From Diatrype stigma (lineage: Eukaryota > Ascomycota > Sordariomycetes > Xylariales > Diatrypaceae): 64,000 nucleotides of DNA. The stretch is taken from positions 372,001-436,000 of the forward strand of contig JAKJXP020000003.1 in the NCBI GenBank assembly GCA_022225965.2, in the 5' to 3' direction. The notes beneath the pieces are model-generated. The model did no database searches. It was not told where the DNA came from and was given only the letters and a program-made list of their open reading frames with translations. This document shows positions 11,601 to 22,062 of this stretch, piece after piece (within the stretch, counting starts at the first letter, position 1; each line of letters starts with the position of its first letter). Both the position numbers and the translations under genes were made by a program.

Positions 11601-13580
11601 AAATAAAGCGTTTAAAGGATAATTATTAAGCTTCTTTTAATTTTTAAATAATAACTTAATAAATTGGTCTTTATATATTTTAAGCATATTAAATATAGCG
11701 TTTACTTTAAACGCATACTTTTAATCGATTGTCATAGCAATTACGAAATAAAGGGTCTTATAAGCTTTATTTAAATGTTAAACGGTATTTTCGAACGAAA
11801 ATATAAAGGTTCGCAATTCGTATTAATTTATTTTTTTTTGCTTTTTAAATAAAAGATCTTTTAATTATACGATAATAAATACTCCTAATAAAACATTTAC
11901 CCCCGAACCAAAAGCTTCCGAATTACCATTAGAATTTAAACGTATGCTTTTTTTTATTAATTAAAAAGACTCGCGTATTTATTTGGTATTAAAAATATTC
12001 GTTTTGGCTGCGCGTTTTTTTTCTCGAATAGCGCTCGATCGTATAAAAGTTACCGGTTCGTTTTTTTTTACGATAATAATGCTTTTTACATTTTTTTCCT
12101 CGAATGTAATATAACGAAAATCTTATGTTTTACCGAAGCTTTTATTTTAAGCATTAATATCGCCTTTATTTGCTCGAATAGCATTTAAACGGAATAAATC
12201 CGTAATTAACGGCTTTTTACCGAAATCATTTATTATATTTATAAGCTAATTTTTAATTTTTATATTTTCCGTATATGGAATGTTTTCGAATACGTTGCCG
12301 TAAGTAATAGTTAAATCTTCGGCCGATTTTTTAGCCTCGTAGTTATTAATAAGTAATTCCGAAAAAAAAATCAAAAGTTCTTTACGAATTATATTTTAAA
12401 AGAACTTCTTTATTCCCGAATTTTAATTTATCGATTAGTTACTTAATATTTCTTTTTCGAAAAAAGGCTTATTTCCTAGCTATAACTTTAAAGCTTTTTC
12501 GTTTAATTGGTCCTATGCGTCGAAAGCTTTTAATACAGTTTCATAAGGATTTATCTTTATAAGTTAATAAAAAGCATCGGCGATTTTTTAAATAATACCT
12601 TTCGGAAACGCCTTTGCTTTTTTTTTTTTCGATATATAAAAAATCCTTTCGTTAAAAATAATATTACGCGTAATAATAACTTGATCCAATTTTAATATTC
12701 AAATCCTTTAAAGGTTTGTTGCAACGTAACCTATTAAATATCCGATATAAGCTTTTAATTGGACCTTATATATTCGTTTATCTTAATAAATTTATTTAGC
12801 TTTATTTAAAAAATACGTTTTATAGCTATAAGCAAATATAAAGTTCCAGTTAAAACGGAAATCGGTTATAAGAAACTTCGTAATTTCTGGGCTATATTAA
12901 CGAAAGTACTTACGGAACCATTAATCGAAAATCTTTAAGGAAAAGTATAACTAATAAGCATTATTCGGATTTATATTATATAGCCATGCAGTTATATATA
13001 TAATTTCGGGCCAAAGCTTTTAAAATAAGTTTAAAAAGCTTATTATTATAATCGTACGTTTAAATAATATATTTCCAGTTTGCTTTGTTCCCTTATTGGG
13101 TTTTTTGGTATATAATAATATAAGCTCGTTTTTAATATCTTTTTTTTGTACCCATTTTTCGAATTCCGAAAAGCCCTTAAACGTAATCGTTTTTATGTCG
13201 TTGTCTTAACGGATAATGCAAATCGCGAACCTAAAACGGCGTCGTATTTAGCTTTTAAAGTTCTTTTAGATTTTTAAAGCGGTTTGCAATTACCGATTTT
13301 TCGTAGGAAAAACCCAAAGCGTAATATTATATTCGTTTTTAATTATTATGAAGTTAATAAAGCCATCGTATTTCTTAAAAAATTCAAACCAGTCCTACGA
13401 AATACGATAAAACGGTTTATAAAATTAATTTTTAAATGGGATACGAATAATTATATGCTTGGCCTTTATTTATGCGTAATGCTTATAATCGATAATTTTT
13501 ATTCCATTAATTTCCATACTTTTAGCGTTTTTAACGAACGCTTTAAAAATACGGGTACCTAAATGTTTAAATCGTATGTA

Positions 13581-14078
13581 TTACAGAACTTCCGAATTCG
13601 TTCGAATACGTAAATAAGCCACCAAAGGCTTTCGTAATGCTTTTTTTTTTTTTTTAATCGTTAAGGGAATTATTATATCGTTAAGACTTATTAATATCTT
13701 GTTTGGAATGCTTATATAAAAAAAAAGAAACTTATATTTAAAAAAAACTAAATTATAAATACGCCTAAACTGAACAAATAAAAACCCGGGCTTTTTTTTT
13801 CCCCATTTAAAAAAATAATCCAAATTATTATACCAAATCGGAAACTTTTTTATAAAACGAGCCTTTAAGATAATATTAACATAAAACCTTTTAACGATCG
13901 CCATATTTTTTAAAACCAAATTTACGGTCCCTTTATTTTTCGAACCATTTAATATTTTAAAAAATACCCAAATGCTTATGCCAAAAATCGGAATTACATT
14001 AATACCAGCTTTAATCGTTATTTCATTTTTAAAAAGCTTAAAGCTGCTTAAAACGATTAATTTCTTATTATTAACCAA
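13581..14078 (-). pseudogene. Copia protease / GAG-pre-integrase remnant
   Basis: An open 165-codon stretch on the minus strand. Its pattern matches the copia region after the protease active site: NNKKL, FKLF, IKAG, IPIFGI, a V..IL.G...G.V.L.NM.IV..F.VN block and a WYNNLD motif (the pre-integrase WDT/N-like box). The catalytic DSGA/DTGS motif is not readable here. The open frame survives by chance among RIP stops. Confidence 0.6.
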
Positions 14079-15588
14079 ATACGTAATATTATAATTATTT
14101 AGGAAAATGCTGTTTATTAAAAAATAATGCCTTTACTTAATTATAAAGAAATGTTTATAGGAATTAATAAAAAGCGTAAGATTTATTAAAACAGCGATTA
14201 CGCTTTTTTAGGAACCACTTAACGATTTTTTCGCTTGCGTTTTAAAACTATTAAACCTAAAAAAAAAGCTTTATCCGGAATTTTTTATTTTTTTGCATAA
14301 ACTTTTTTATTAAGGAAGTTTATAACGATTTTTAATACCTTTTAGCTTTCCGTTTTTCTTTTTATAATAACGATTAACGTAAATACTAATTATAACGTAA
14401 TTAAGGAATATACATTCCTTTATAAGCTAATAATGCCTTTTAGTTAATCCCGGTTTTGCCCAGGCTTTATCGGACTTATAGGAATAAATCGGAATAACGT
14501 CGGTCTTTTATTTAGAAAATTCTCCAATTTTATTAAAGGTATTACCTTTTAGGATTACAAACTAGCCGATCCCTTTCCGTATAAAATTAAAGATTTAATC
14601 CTTAAATAAGGCAAAAAAAAAACTAACGTATTGCTTAAACGTAAAAATAAATAAATCCTTTCTATCGTTAACAATTAGGTTATCGTATTTCCGTTAAGCT
14701 TAAATGATTATAAAACGCTTTCTTATTGCAATTAAGAAATCCTTTATAACGAATATACCTTAAATCTTAAAAAGCTTATATGCGTTAATTTCGATATAAA
14801 CGAACTGCTAATCCTTAAATCATTTTTCGGACTTTATTTAATAATTACCTATACATATAAATATAATTCGATACCGCTTTTTAACGATTAACTAAACTAT
14901 AATTTCGAATAGGACACATTTTTTTTTTAACTGCTTAACGAATGCCTAAACGATATTGGGCTATTTTTTTAAAAAAATCCGAAGCATATATAACTTAAAC
15001 ATATCTTTATTTATAGTTTTAATAATCCAATTATTAATCGCAATAAAAAAAACGTTACGCTTAAATCGATACGTTCGATCGAAAATGCTTTATTTAATGC
15101 TGGTATCGTAAATTTCCTTAAATTCGCTGTTTTTAAAAAGGATATCTTTTAAAGTGGATTTCGGGATTTTATTCTTTGCATCGTCGTTTAAATGGTTTTA
15201 AGCATATAATCGAAAATCGATAAATTCTTATATTTCTTAAGTCCTGCGCTTTTTAAAGGCAAAAAAAGTTTCGAACTTTTCGTCTTTAATGGAAAAATCG
15301 GATACGTTTGAACCGTTTGAATTAACGTATTTCCAAATATTACGAACGCTAACGTAAAATTACAAAAAAACGAACCATTTAAAATAAGTTTTTTAATTAA
15401 ACATAAAGGCATTAGTTTTAATAAAATTGTCTTTATTTGCAAAAACAAAGGTTATTTTAAGCGAACTTAAAATGTATATAAAAAAAACGAATATAAAATA
15501 GGGAAAAGGTAATTAAATAAGCGTTATTAAAATGTAAGAAATAAATCTTTAAATGATTATTTAATTTTCGCGATTAGCCTAAAATATT
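14079..15588 (-). other. Copia gag region, not readable
   Basis: Lies between the protease block and the primer site, where gag is expected in a minus-strand copia element. I see no zinc knuckle or long frame. A chance open stretch exists at 15188-15448 on the minus strand. Assignment is from position only. Confidence 0.35.
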
Positions 15589-15598
15589 GGGCTCATAA
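15589..15598 (-). other. Primer binding site matching the initiator-tRNA-Met anticodon arm
   Basis: The minus strand reads TTATGAGCCC one base inside the 5' LTR. Its complement GGGCTCATAA is the anticodon-loop sequence of initiator tRNA-Met, not the tRNA 3' end. Priming by such a half-tRNA is known for Drosophila copia and yeast Ty5. The match is ten bases by eye. Confidence 0.7.
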
Positions 15599-15599
15599 T

Positions 15600-15749
15600 T
15601 ATCGCATTTAGAAAATTATAGGTAAAAAAAAATTCGAATACAGATTTAGTTATATCGAAAAAAAAAAGCAATCTCTAATTTAAAAAGCGGAAGAACTCTT
15701 TATATATAATATGCCAAGCCATTAAATGCAAATTACCTGGTTATGTAAT
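15600..15749 (-). repeat. Right (5') LTR, outer part before the MULE insertion
   Basis: 150 of the 184 LTR bases. The first two bases are TA where the left LTR has TG, a G-to-A change. It is interrupted after TATGTAAT by the nested transposon and continues at 19350-19383. Confidence 0.9.
15742..15749. repeat. Left target-site duplication TATGTAAT of the MULE
   Basis: The 8-bp sequence directly left of the inverted repeat is repeated directly right of the element at 19342-19349. Deleting the element plus one copy restores a 184-bp LTR, the same length as its partner. Confidence 0.93.
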
Positions 15750-15790
15750 GAGTACTCTTATTTACACCTTAGTTTCTATACCTTAATTTT
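15750..15790 (+). repeat. Left terminal inverted repeat of the MULE
   Basis: Starts GAGTACTC and holds two copies of an ACACCTTA/ATACCTTA word, mirrored at the right end. Nearly all positions pair with 19301-19341. Confidence 0.88.
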
Positions 15791-15995
15791 TTGAACCATC
15801 TGTATTCGGCCCGATAAATTTTTAACGGTTCGCCCTTATCGCGAATCCTTTGTAGCCATTTGCGCCTATAAGTTAATTCCTTTGTTTATTTCCCTTTAGA
15901 ATAATAATAATTGCAATATTCGATTTTATAATAATAACGTTTAATAATAATAACGTTTATACTTATAAGTACTAATACGTTTAAAAGGCATTTTA

Positions 15996-18240
15996 CGATG
16001 CATTAGGTTACCGCCGAATCCCTTAACCTTGTTTCGGATTCTTCGGATAAATCCTTTATGGCCTCTTTTGATTCCGAACTGGAGTGTTTAGTTTCGCCGC
16101 CGCGTTAATCCTTTTTTTTACCGCTCCCTATAACTAGACCAGAGAATGCCTTTATTTTAAATCCTCCGGATTGCCATCTCGGCTTTTGCGATGATCCCGA
16201 ATACTTTTAGGAGTGCTTGAACGTATTTGCGAAGGCCCATGGCTTTAATATTGTGCGGGCCCGCAGTTGCAATGTTCGCAAGGCAAATGGGTAACTTATT
16301 CGAATTAATCTTACGTATAACCGTTGCATTATTAAAGAATTTAATATATACGGGCTTCGTAAGGCGAAAACGAAAAAGGTAATAAAATGCCCCTGGAAAG
16401 CCAAGTTTATATAATTACGATTGTCAGGCTGGAAATGGTCGTTTAAGGTATATACAAACGATTAGCGTAATCCTTTTTAATATAATTACGGGCGGACCCC
16501 TAAAGCGGAAATATACTTTTATTATCGCCGGATAAGTAAGAAGAGTTATCGATTAATTAAAGCTTTGGTAGTTGATAATGCGTCTCGCTTATGAAAACTT
16601 CGGCGGCAGATCCGGAAGTTTATCCGAAAAAAGGAAAAACCTTCGCTTAAGGACATTAATAACATTCGAAAAAAAGTAAAAAAGCAGTTACGTCGCGGCT
16701 TTACCGTTACGTAGGCGTTCGTATAACGCCTTCGAAATAAGAATTACCCTTACGAAATCAGGTAAAAGGATAATGATCCTAATATTAACCGCCCGGTGGC
16801 GATTTTTTAAATTACCCCTTATTACGTAGGCATATAGAAGCAATTTCTAAAGGTGTTTAGTATGGATAATACGTATAAAACGAATAAGTTTAATATGCCT
16901 TTTTTTAGTTGTACCGGCCAAACGAATACGGGGTTTGTATTTAACCGCGCCTTTGCCTTAATCTCCGACGAAACCTTCGATTTTTATTAATAGGTGTTAG
17001 GCTATTTAAAGCGGCTTTAATAACGGATTAAAGTATTACCGCCTTTGGTATGTATTACGGATTTCGATTAGGAAATAAGGAAGGCCATTTCCGAAGCCTT
17101 TTTTAATACGAAGTTATAGATTTGTATTTTTTACATTAATAAAAACGTAATTGCGAATATAGGCCGCAAATAAATTAAAACCCCTTTTAAACGAGAAATG
17201 GAAGTCGCTAATATAAATGGTAATGAATATAACTTTATCCGAAAAGAAGCCTTATTTTTACGTAATCTTAACAAAGCGGCACGAATAAGGGGTACGATAG
17301 ATGTCGATTTAAAGGATAACTTACTCCTTACGAAAGAAATCCTTTTTATTTTGTAGCAACTTCTTTTATATACCGATAACCGGGATAGCTTTATTTTTGC
17401 TTGGAACCTTATTGTTAATATTTTCGAAGAATATTAGTCTTTTATTTTAAATTATTTATATAAGACCTGGTTTTTTTATCGCCGGCAATGGGCTTCGTAT
17501 TATATTAATCGGAACCTTAATTTCGGAATAAAAATAACGTTATTTATAAAAACTAATTATAAGGCATTAAAAAGTTATATCTTCGATGGGAAATCGGACT
17601 TGCTGAAGCTTATTATAAGCTTCGAATAATTCCTCGAAAATTAAGAAGAGGATTACGAAGTTTAGGTATCCGATAAACGTACGAAAATTAAACGGGATTG
17701 GATAGGAAGGTTCTGGTTTGGGAACGTCCTTATATAGGTTTTTGTTAAGTGCTTAAAGGCCTTAAATGCTTCGTATTTTTCCGTTCGTAGCATGCTTTTA
17801 ACGAAAGAAAATTCCGAAGAATTCGATTTAAGCGCTTGCTATTGTACTTACGATAGTATAATTACGCGATACGGAATTCCTTGTTTTTATATGATATATA
17901 AAAAGATCCATTTTATGAAGGAACATCCAAAGGTAAAACAATTAAGGGTAAATAAAATTAACAACTTTTGGTACCATTAAAGGAACCTTATAAAGGACGA
18001 ATCCGTATTTGCAATTTTCGACTTCCATTTCGTTAAGGCGAAGGGGCGACCGGATATAGGCACGGCAGTTACGATTAATTAAGCAATTAAATGCGCAAAA
18101 CAATCGAAACCACTTATTGCCGGCGGCCGTTTTAATAAACGCGGCGAAAGGCTTGCCTTTTCGTAACGGCGTAATAGGTTTTAATGGGAAGGAGCGAAGG
18201 AAAGGCGTCCGCAGCCGAAGCGGAAGCGCGCCGCTATTAT
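15996..18240 (+). pseudogene. MULE transposase, many stops
   Basis: Read through stops, the N-terminal part (about 16205-16420) shows a FAR1/WRKY-GCM1-like DNA-binding region (AKAHGFNIVRARS, then CPWKAKF). The MULE domain (about 16860-17450) shows MDNTYKTNKF, TGFVFNRAFALISDETFDFY, a CITDFD block carrying a DDE-type Asp, and an INKNVIANIGRK stretch. C-terminal helices with WASYYI and NLNFG follow to about 17630. Stops fit CAA/CAG or TGG losses from RIP. The transposase would have cut and pasted the element. The start is uncertain; an ATG near 15999 fits. Confidence 0.8.
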
Positions 18241-18294
18241 TACCCGAGAGTAGCCCGTTAATGCTAAGCGAAGCTTACGATTACGGGCAGCTCC

Positions 18295-18390
18295 GGCGGC
18301 AGCCTTGGCGGCAGCCCCGGCGGCAGCCCCGGCGGCAGCCCCGGCGGCAGCCCCGGCGGCAGCCCCGGCGGCAGCCCCGGCGGCACCCTT
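18295..18390. repeat. Minisatellite: eight 12-bp units GGCGGCAGCCCC
   Basis: Units start at 18295, 18307, 18319, 18331, 18343, 18355, 18367 and 18379; the first and last are variants. The GC-rich array sits inside the RIP-altered MULE, after the transposase domain, and would encode GGSP repeats in one + frame. Its flanks are also duplicated: CGAAGCT(T/C)ACGATTACGGG occurs at 18269 and 18401. Confidence 0.92.
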
Positions 18391-19300
18391 CGCGGTAGGA
18401 CGAAGCTCACGATTACGGGCAGCCCGAGCGGCATCCTTTGCGGAACCCTTTGTGGCAATCCGGGCGGCAACTGTAAGGGGCGTTGGGGATTATATTGTAA
18501 TAGCACCTACTGAAGTAACCGAGTTTCGAATTCGGCCCAATAGGCGTCCAGCTTTATTGATTACGCGGGAAAATAGGGCTTTTGGTTAGGTTGTCGTATT
18601 AAAAGTAATAAGATAAACGTCGTATTTTATTTAGTTAATACAATTCCCTTTAAAAAGGGTTGATTTTGCAATAAAAGTGTTATATTTTGCCGTAATTCCA
18701 AAGGATAACGGAAAAGGGGCGTCGTTATTATTATTAAGCCCTTAACATTAGCTTAAGCTGTTAGATGAAAAATTTAGTTTTTCGTTTTTAAGAAATATAA
18801 TACGTTTTTTATATTAATTAATTGCTTTAATTAATGCAAAATCGAATATGATAATTATATAATTAAATATTATTATGTTATTGAAATATTTTATGAAGTT
18901 TCTGGATTGTTATGTTATTTATACCTTAGTTTTTTTTTTAGTGCTATAAGGCTTTACAGTTATAATGGATAATGCGTTAGCGTTTAAATAATGTTTATTA
19001 AGTTATAATGGGCTAAATGTTAATTTTGGGGCATCCCGGAAAAAGTTTTTTAGGTGCAACTTTTAATTATTACATTAATAATTAATAGCCTTTTATTTTT
19101 ATACTTTATTTATACGTTACTTTATTAAAAAAAATCGCAAAATTAATCGGATTTCGGGAATTACCGAATTTATATGTAAATTAATTAATATAAAAGAAAT
19201 ATCTTTTATAAATTATATTGTTATAAGATTATTCGTAAGAAGGTAATAAATGCAAGAAAATGATAGCGCATTTGGACGGAGCGTTGCTACTTGCCATTGG

Positions 19301-19341
19301 AAAATTAAGGTGTGAAAACTAAGGTGTGAATAGGAGTACTC
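19301..19341 (-). repeat. Right terminal inverted repeat of the MULE
   Basis: Mirror of 15750-15790, ending GAGTACTC. It appears less RIP-altered than the left copy and keeps TCACACCTTA on the minus strand. Confidence 0.88.
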
Positions 19342-19383
19342 TATGTAATCCAAGCTCTTTTATGTAGCCCCTATATCGCGACA
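19342..19383 (-). repeat. MULE right target duplication and end of the right copia LTR
   Basis: 19342-19349 is the second TATGTAAT. 19350-19383 is the remaining 34 bp of the LTR, ending GCGACA, the intact form of the LTR end. 150 + 34 = 184 bp, equal to the left LTR. Confidence 0.9.
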
Positions 19384-20004
19384 ATATCGGCATTGGAACA
19401 GCTCCCTTTTCTCGACGCCTGCATCAACGAAGCCATGCAACTATATCCAACAATTCCAACTGGTGGTATAAGACAAACAACAAAACCAACTCTAAAAGCA
19501 GGCAAGTATATTCCAGCAAACACTGTCATTGTTGCGCCAAGATTTTCCATCGGAAGATGTAAGCTCTTACTCCTAGTCTTGTCAAGGGTATAACATATGG
19601 TAGTTAACAAGAAACAGTGAAATCTGCATTTGAAAGACCCAACGACTTCGTTCCAGAAAGATGGACAACAAAACCCGAATTGGTAAAGAACGCGCGGGCA
19701 CACAACGGCTTTGGTGTTGGTGTGTCAACTTCCATTTCATCACACTATTTAGAAGGTACCTAGAGGCTAATGTTTCCATACAGGGCGTCACAGTTGTCCA
19801 GGGAGAAAACTGGGAATGCTGGAAGTTCGAATGGTTGCTGTCATGATAATCTCCAATTTTGCATTCTCTATTGACCCTTCGAATGAGAACCCAAGCCGCT
19901 GTATTGACGAGATTCGAGATAGTTTCACTGGTGTGCCTGGAGATCTGCACTTGGTTTTTAAACCTCTTCACTCTCCCATACGAAGCGAGGAGTTCCATAG
20001 TTAA
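19384..20004 (+). pseudogene. Cytochrome P450, 3' part, after the insertion
   Basis: Starts with the second ATATC copy and carries on the P450 frame (ALEQLPFLDACINEAMQLYP). Exons are 19384-19558, 19618-19719 and 19784-20004; introns 19559-19617 and 19720-19783 have GT..AG ends. It holds the K-helix, an FVPERW (PERF-type) motif and an intact heme loop FGVGRHSCPG joined across the second intron, with the Cys ligand present. The stop follows ..EEFHS. One notable change is that the invariant Arg of ExxR is Gln (EAMQ, codon CAA at 19438-19440). Composition is normal, so this part was not visibly RIP-altered. Cut off from its promoter and N-terminal half by 11 kb, it is dead. Confidence 0.88.
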
Positions 20005-22062
20005 TGCAAGTACACTTATTCCAATACCCAAGTATTAACGCAGGTCTATAAACCTGCTTATATCATAATGAAACGAAGGGTTATTGGTTATGTCCAACTT
20101 CTTTCTATAAGAGCTGCGTCGCGCCAGCTGTCCCAAATAAGTAAGTCCTACATAGCTCGATATGCGCATTACGACCTCTAGCTGTGCCCTCTCAAAACGC
20201 TCCTGCTGCCACCTACATACCAGTTGTTGCAGCCACCTAGCAGGTATAACCACCTAGCCGGACCGGTTCTGGCCAGCTCCGGCCAGGGGCATCAGCCAGT
20301 TCTGGCTCAGGGGCTCCAGCCAGCCTACTGACAGTTTATTATTCGTGGCATGAGACTCACATACTTCCTACTCACGGAAGCCACCATCCGCCGACCATTG
20401 CGATAATGAGCCCACCCGGGTTGGATTTATTTCCAATCGACTGCCAACGTGGCGTAAGTCAGATCGCACGAGGGGTAGCATCCATCTCCCTCGCATCGCG
20501 TCGTCAGGGCGTACGGCGCGCAGCCATCGCTGCTATGGGGTGGTCCCTCTTCTTCACCAGGCGGCAGGGGAGAGATCAAGTAGATACGTGGGGGACGGCG
20601 CGTGGCAAATTTGACACATGACGCGCGGGCATCTGGCAGAAGATGCTACGAGGGCCGCCGTTGCGGTAGGCCGCCTGCCTGTACTTGAGGAGACGCAGGT
20701 TCGTCCTAGCGGTGCCGTCTGGTCGTAGCCCATCTGGTCGAGCCCCGGTGGCAGCATGGGGAAGCCAGTGGGCGATCCCTTCGGGTTCTCTAAACTCGGT
20801 GATCTGAAGTTGGGAGATGTACCAGTGTGCCAGTGTGAGTCGGGCTGCAGTAGTAGCCGGAGTACAATTTTCCGCTGCTCTCTGTGCTCCGGGGCCTGTG
20901 ATTACCACACTCAAACTCGACGGTGTGCACCGAGGCAAGTGTTCAGGGTTCCCTCGCAGTTGACAGAAGTCATCACGTTCGCCGGACTGCCGGCCGGGTA
21001 GATTCCGTTTGCAGCTTGGTGGCTTATAGGTGGCTTATACCTAGTGACTACCTCTCCCTACGAAAGACCTTTTGCCAAATCCTCCCGCCTAGGGCGGGCA
21101 CGCAGACATGGAGCGAGACCAGCCACCTGAGGAGCACTAACTATAAAAGCCGAACATCACATGGCACCAGAAGACCAACATACCACGTGGTTCACTGTAC
21201 AGGGGGCAGTTGATGCGCTTCAATTGGGATAGAGTAACCCGGGCGCCCCCCGCCGCTAATGCCTCAGATATAATGTCGGTGGCTCTATCTGGCAGTCCTC
21301 CGTTTCAGGTCGACTTACATAGTAAAGTACCTAGACTACACCCTGAGCCGAACTACATACTTAATCGAGATTGCGACCAGGAGCCCACGTACTGGGTAAG
21401 CTTTTGCCAAGCTTTCCTTGGCCGAAGATCCGAAGCTTGTCTGGCCTTGGTATAGTCGGGTATCGTCCGTAGACGGGGATGGGGACTAGGGTTACGCTTG
21501 CAGACAATATGTACCGCAATATCACGATGGAAGTTCTAATGAGTTGCATCTTCATTATATGGCATCAAACAATGGGCAGAGATACCTATAGTATAGTGTA
21601 TTGGTCCAAGATTGACATCTAGGTTGACACGTCCAATGACTAACTACATTCTACAGTGAGGATCGGGAACGGGTAGAGAGGATCGCGGATACGTCCACAA
21701 TAAAGCGGGCGCTAAATACGTGCGGTTCTAGACCACGAACACTCACTCGTACCCGGAAACGAGAGGGTCAGGGCTCCACATCCCGTTAATCTATGCCTTG
21801 CGCCGGCCATGTCTTGCTTCTTCGCGAGGAATAACCACCTTGTAGCGTCTGCAGGACATGGGCATCAAGGGGGTATGGTATAATCGGTATATAAGTCGGG
21901 GACGGCGCCCATTGTCCAGCAGCATGTTTGGAGTCATGATCTTTATCATAGCCGTTCATTCTTTCTAAGGGCCAGTCCTTCGTTTTTATTCATTCTCTTC
22001 AAGCCTGCGAAAGCGCGCCTGCATTCACACTCTCTACCCTGACCATTCAATCATTCGCCATC
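20005..22062. other. Intergenic, no gene recognised
   Basis: Normal composition. Several short open frames (20406-20621, 20923-21213) look like chance. 20270-20330 has imperfect CCAG(C/T)TC(C/T)GGC(C/T)CAGGGGC repeats. The last 200 bp form the promoter of the polygalacturonase gene. Confidence 0.5.
21888..21895 (+). promoter_or_regulatory. TATA box (TATATAAG) of the polygalacturonase gene
   Basis: A strong TATA match 168 bp upstream of the start codon, followed by a pyrimidine-rich leader (about 21957-22055) typical of highly expressed fungal genes. The distance to the transcription start is not shown by sequence. Confidence 0.6.

Larger units (their letters stand above)
15750..19341 (+). 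mobile_element. Mutator-like (MULE) DNA transposon, RIP-degraded, nested in the copia LTR
   Basis: A 3592-bp element with terminal inverted repeats of about 41 bp starting GAGTACTC (15750-15790 and 19301-19341). Mismatches between the repeats are mostly C/T transitions. An 8-bp target duplication flanks it. It encodes one transposase on the + strand with a FAR1-like N-terminal zinc-finger region and a MULE DDE domain. MULEs usually make 8-11 bp duplications, so 8 bp fits. Stops in every frame make it non-autonomous today. It went in after the copia element, because it splits that element's LTR. Confidence 0.9.
8109..19383 (-). mobile_element. Ty1/copia LTR retrotransposon, RIP-degraded, carrying a nested MULE
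   Basis: Two 184-bp direct repeats bound the element: 8109-8292, and 15600-15749 continued at 19350-19383. It has TG..CA-type ends (TGTCGC..GCGACA, with RIP changes) and a 5-bp target duplication. Without the nested transposon it is about 7.67 kb. Coding sense is on the minus strand. From right to left it has a primer site (15589-15598), a gag region, a protease/pre-integrase block (about 13.6-14.1 kb), integrase, then reverse transcriptase with a YVDD box decayed to FVNN (11057-11068). PR-IN-RT order marks copia rather than gypsy. All frames are broken. It lies antisense to the P450 it disrupts. Confidence 0.88.

Noticed and set aside
8109..15599. Gypsy-type LTR element
   Set aside because: The protease/pre-integrase block lies before integrase and reverse transcriptase in coding order, and the RT blocks are copia-like.
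8109..15749. Dating the copia insertion from LTR divergence
   Set aside because: All differences seen are C/T or G/A transitions, as RIP makes, so they do not measure time.
15750..19341. hAT transposon, on the strength of the 8-bp target duplication
   Set aside because: The transposase residues (MDNTYKTN, FALISDET, CITDFD) follow the MULE domain, and 8 bp lies within the range seen for MULEs.
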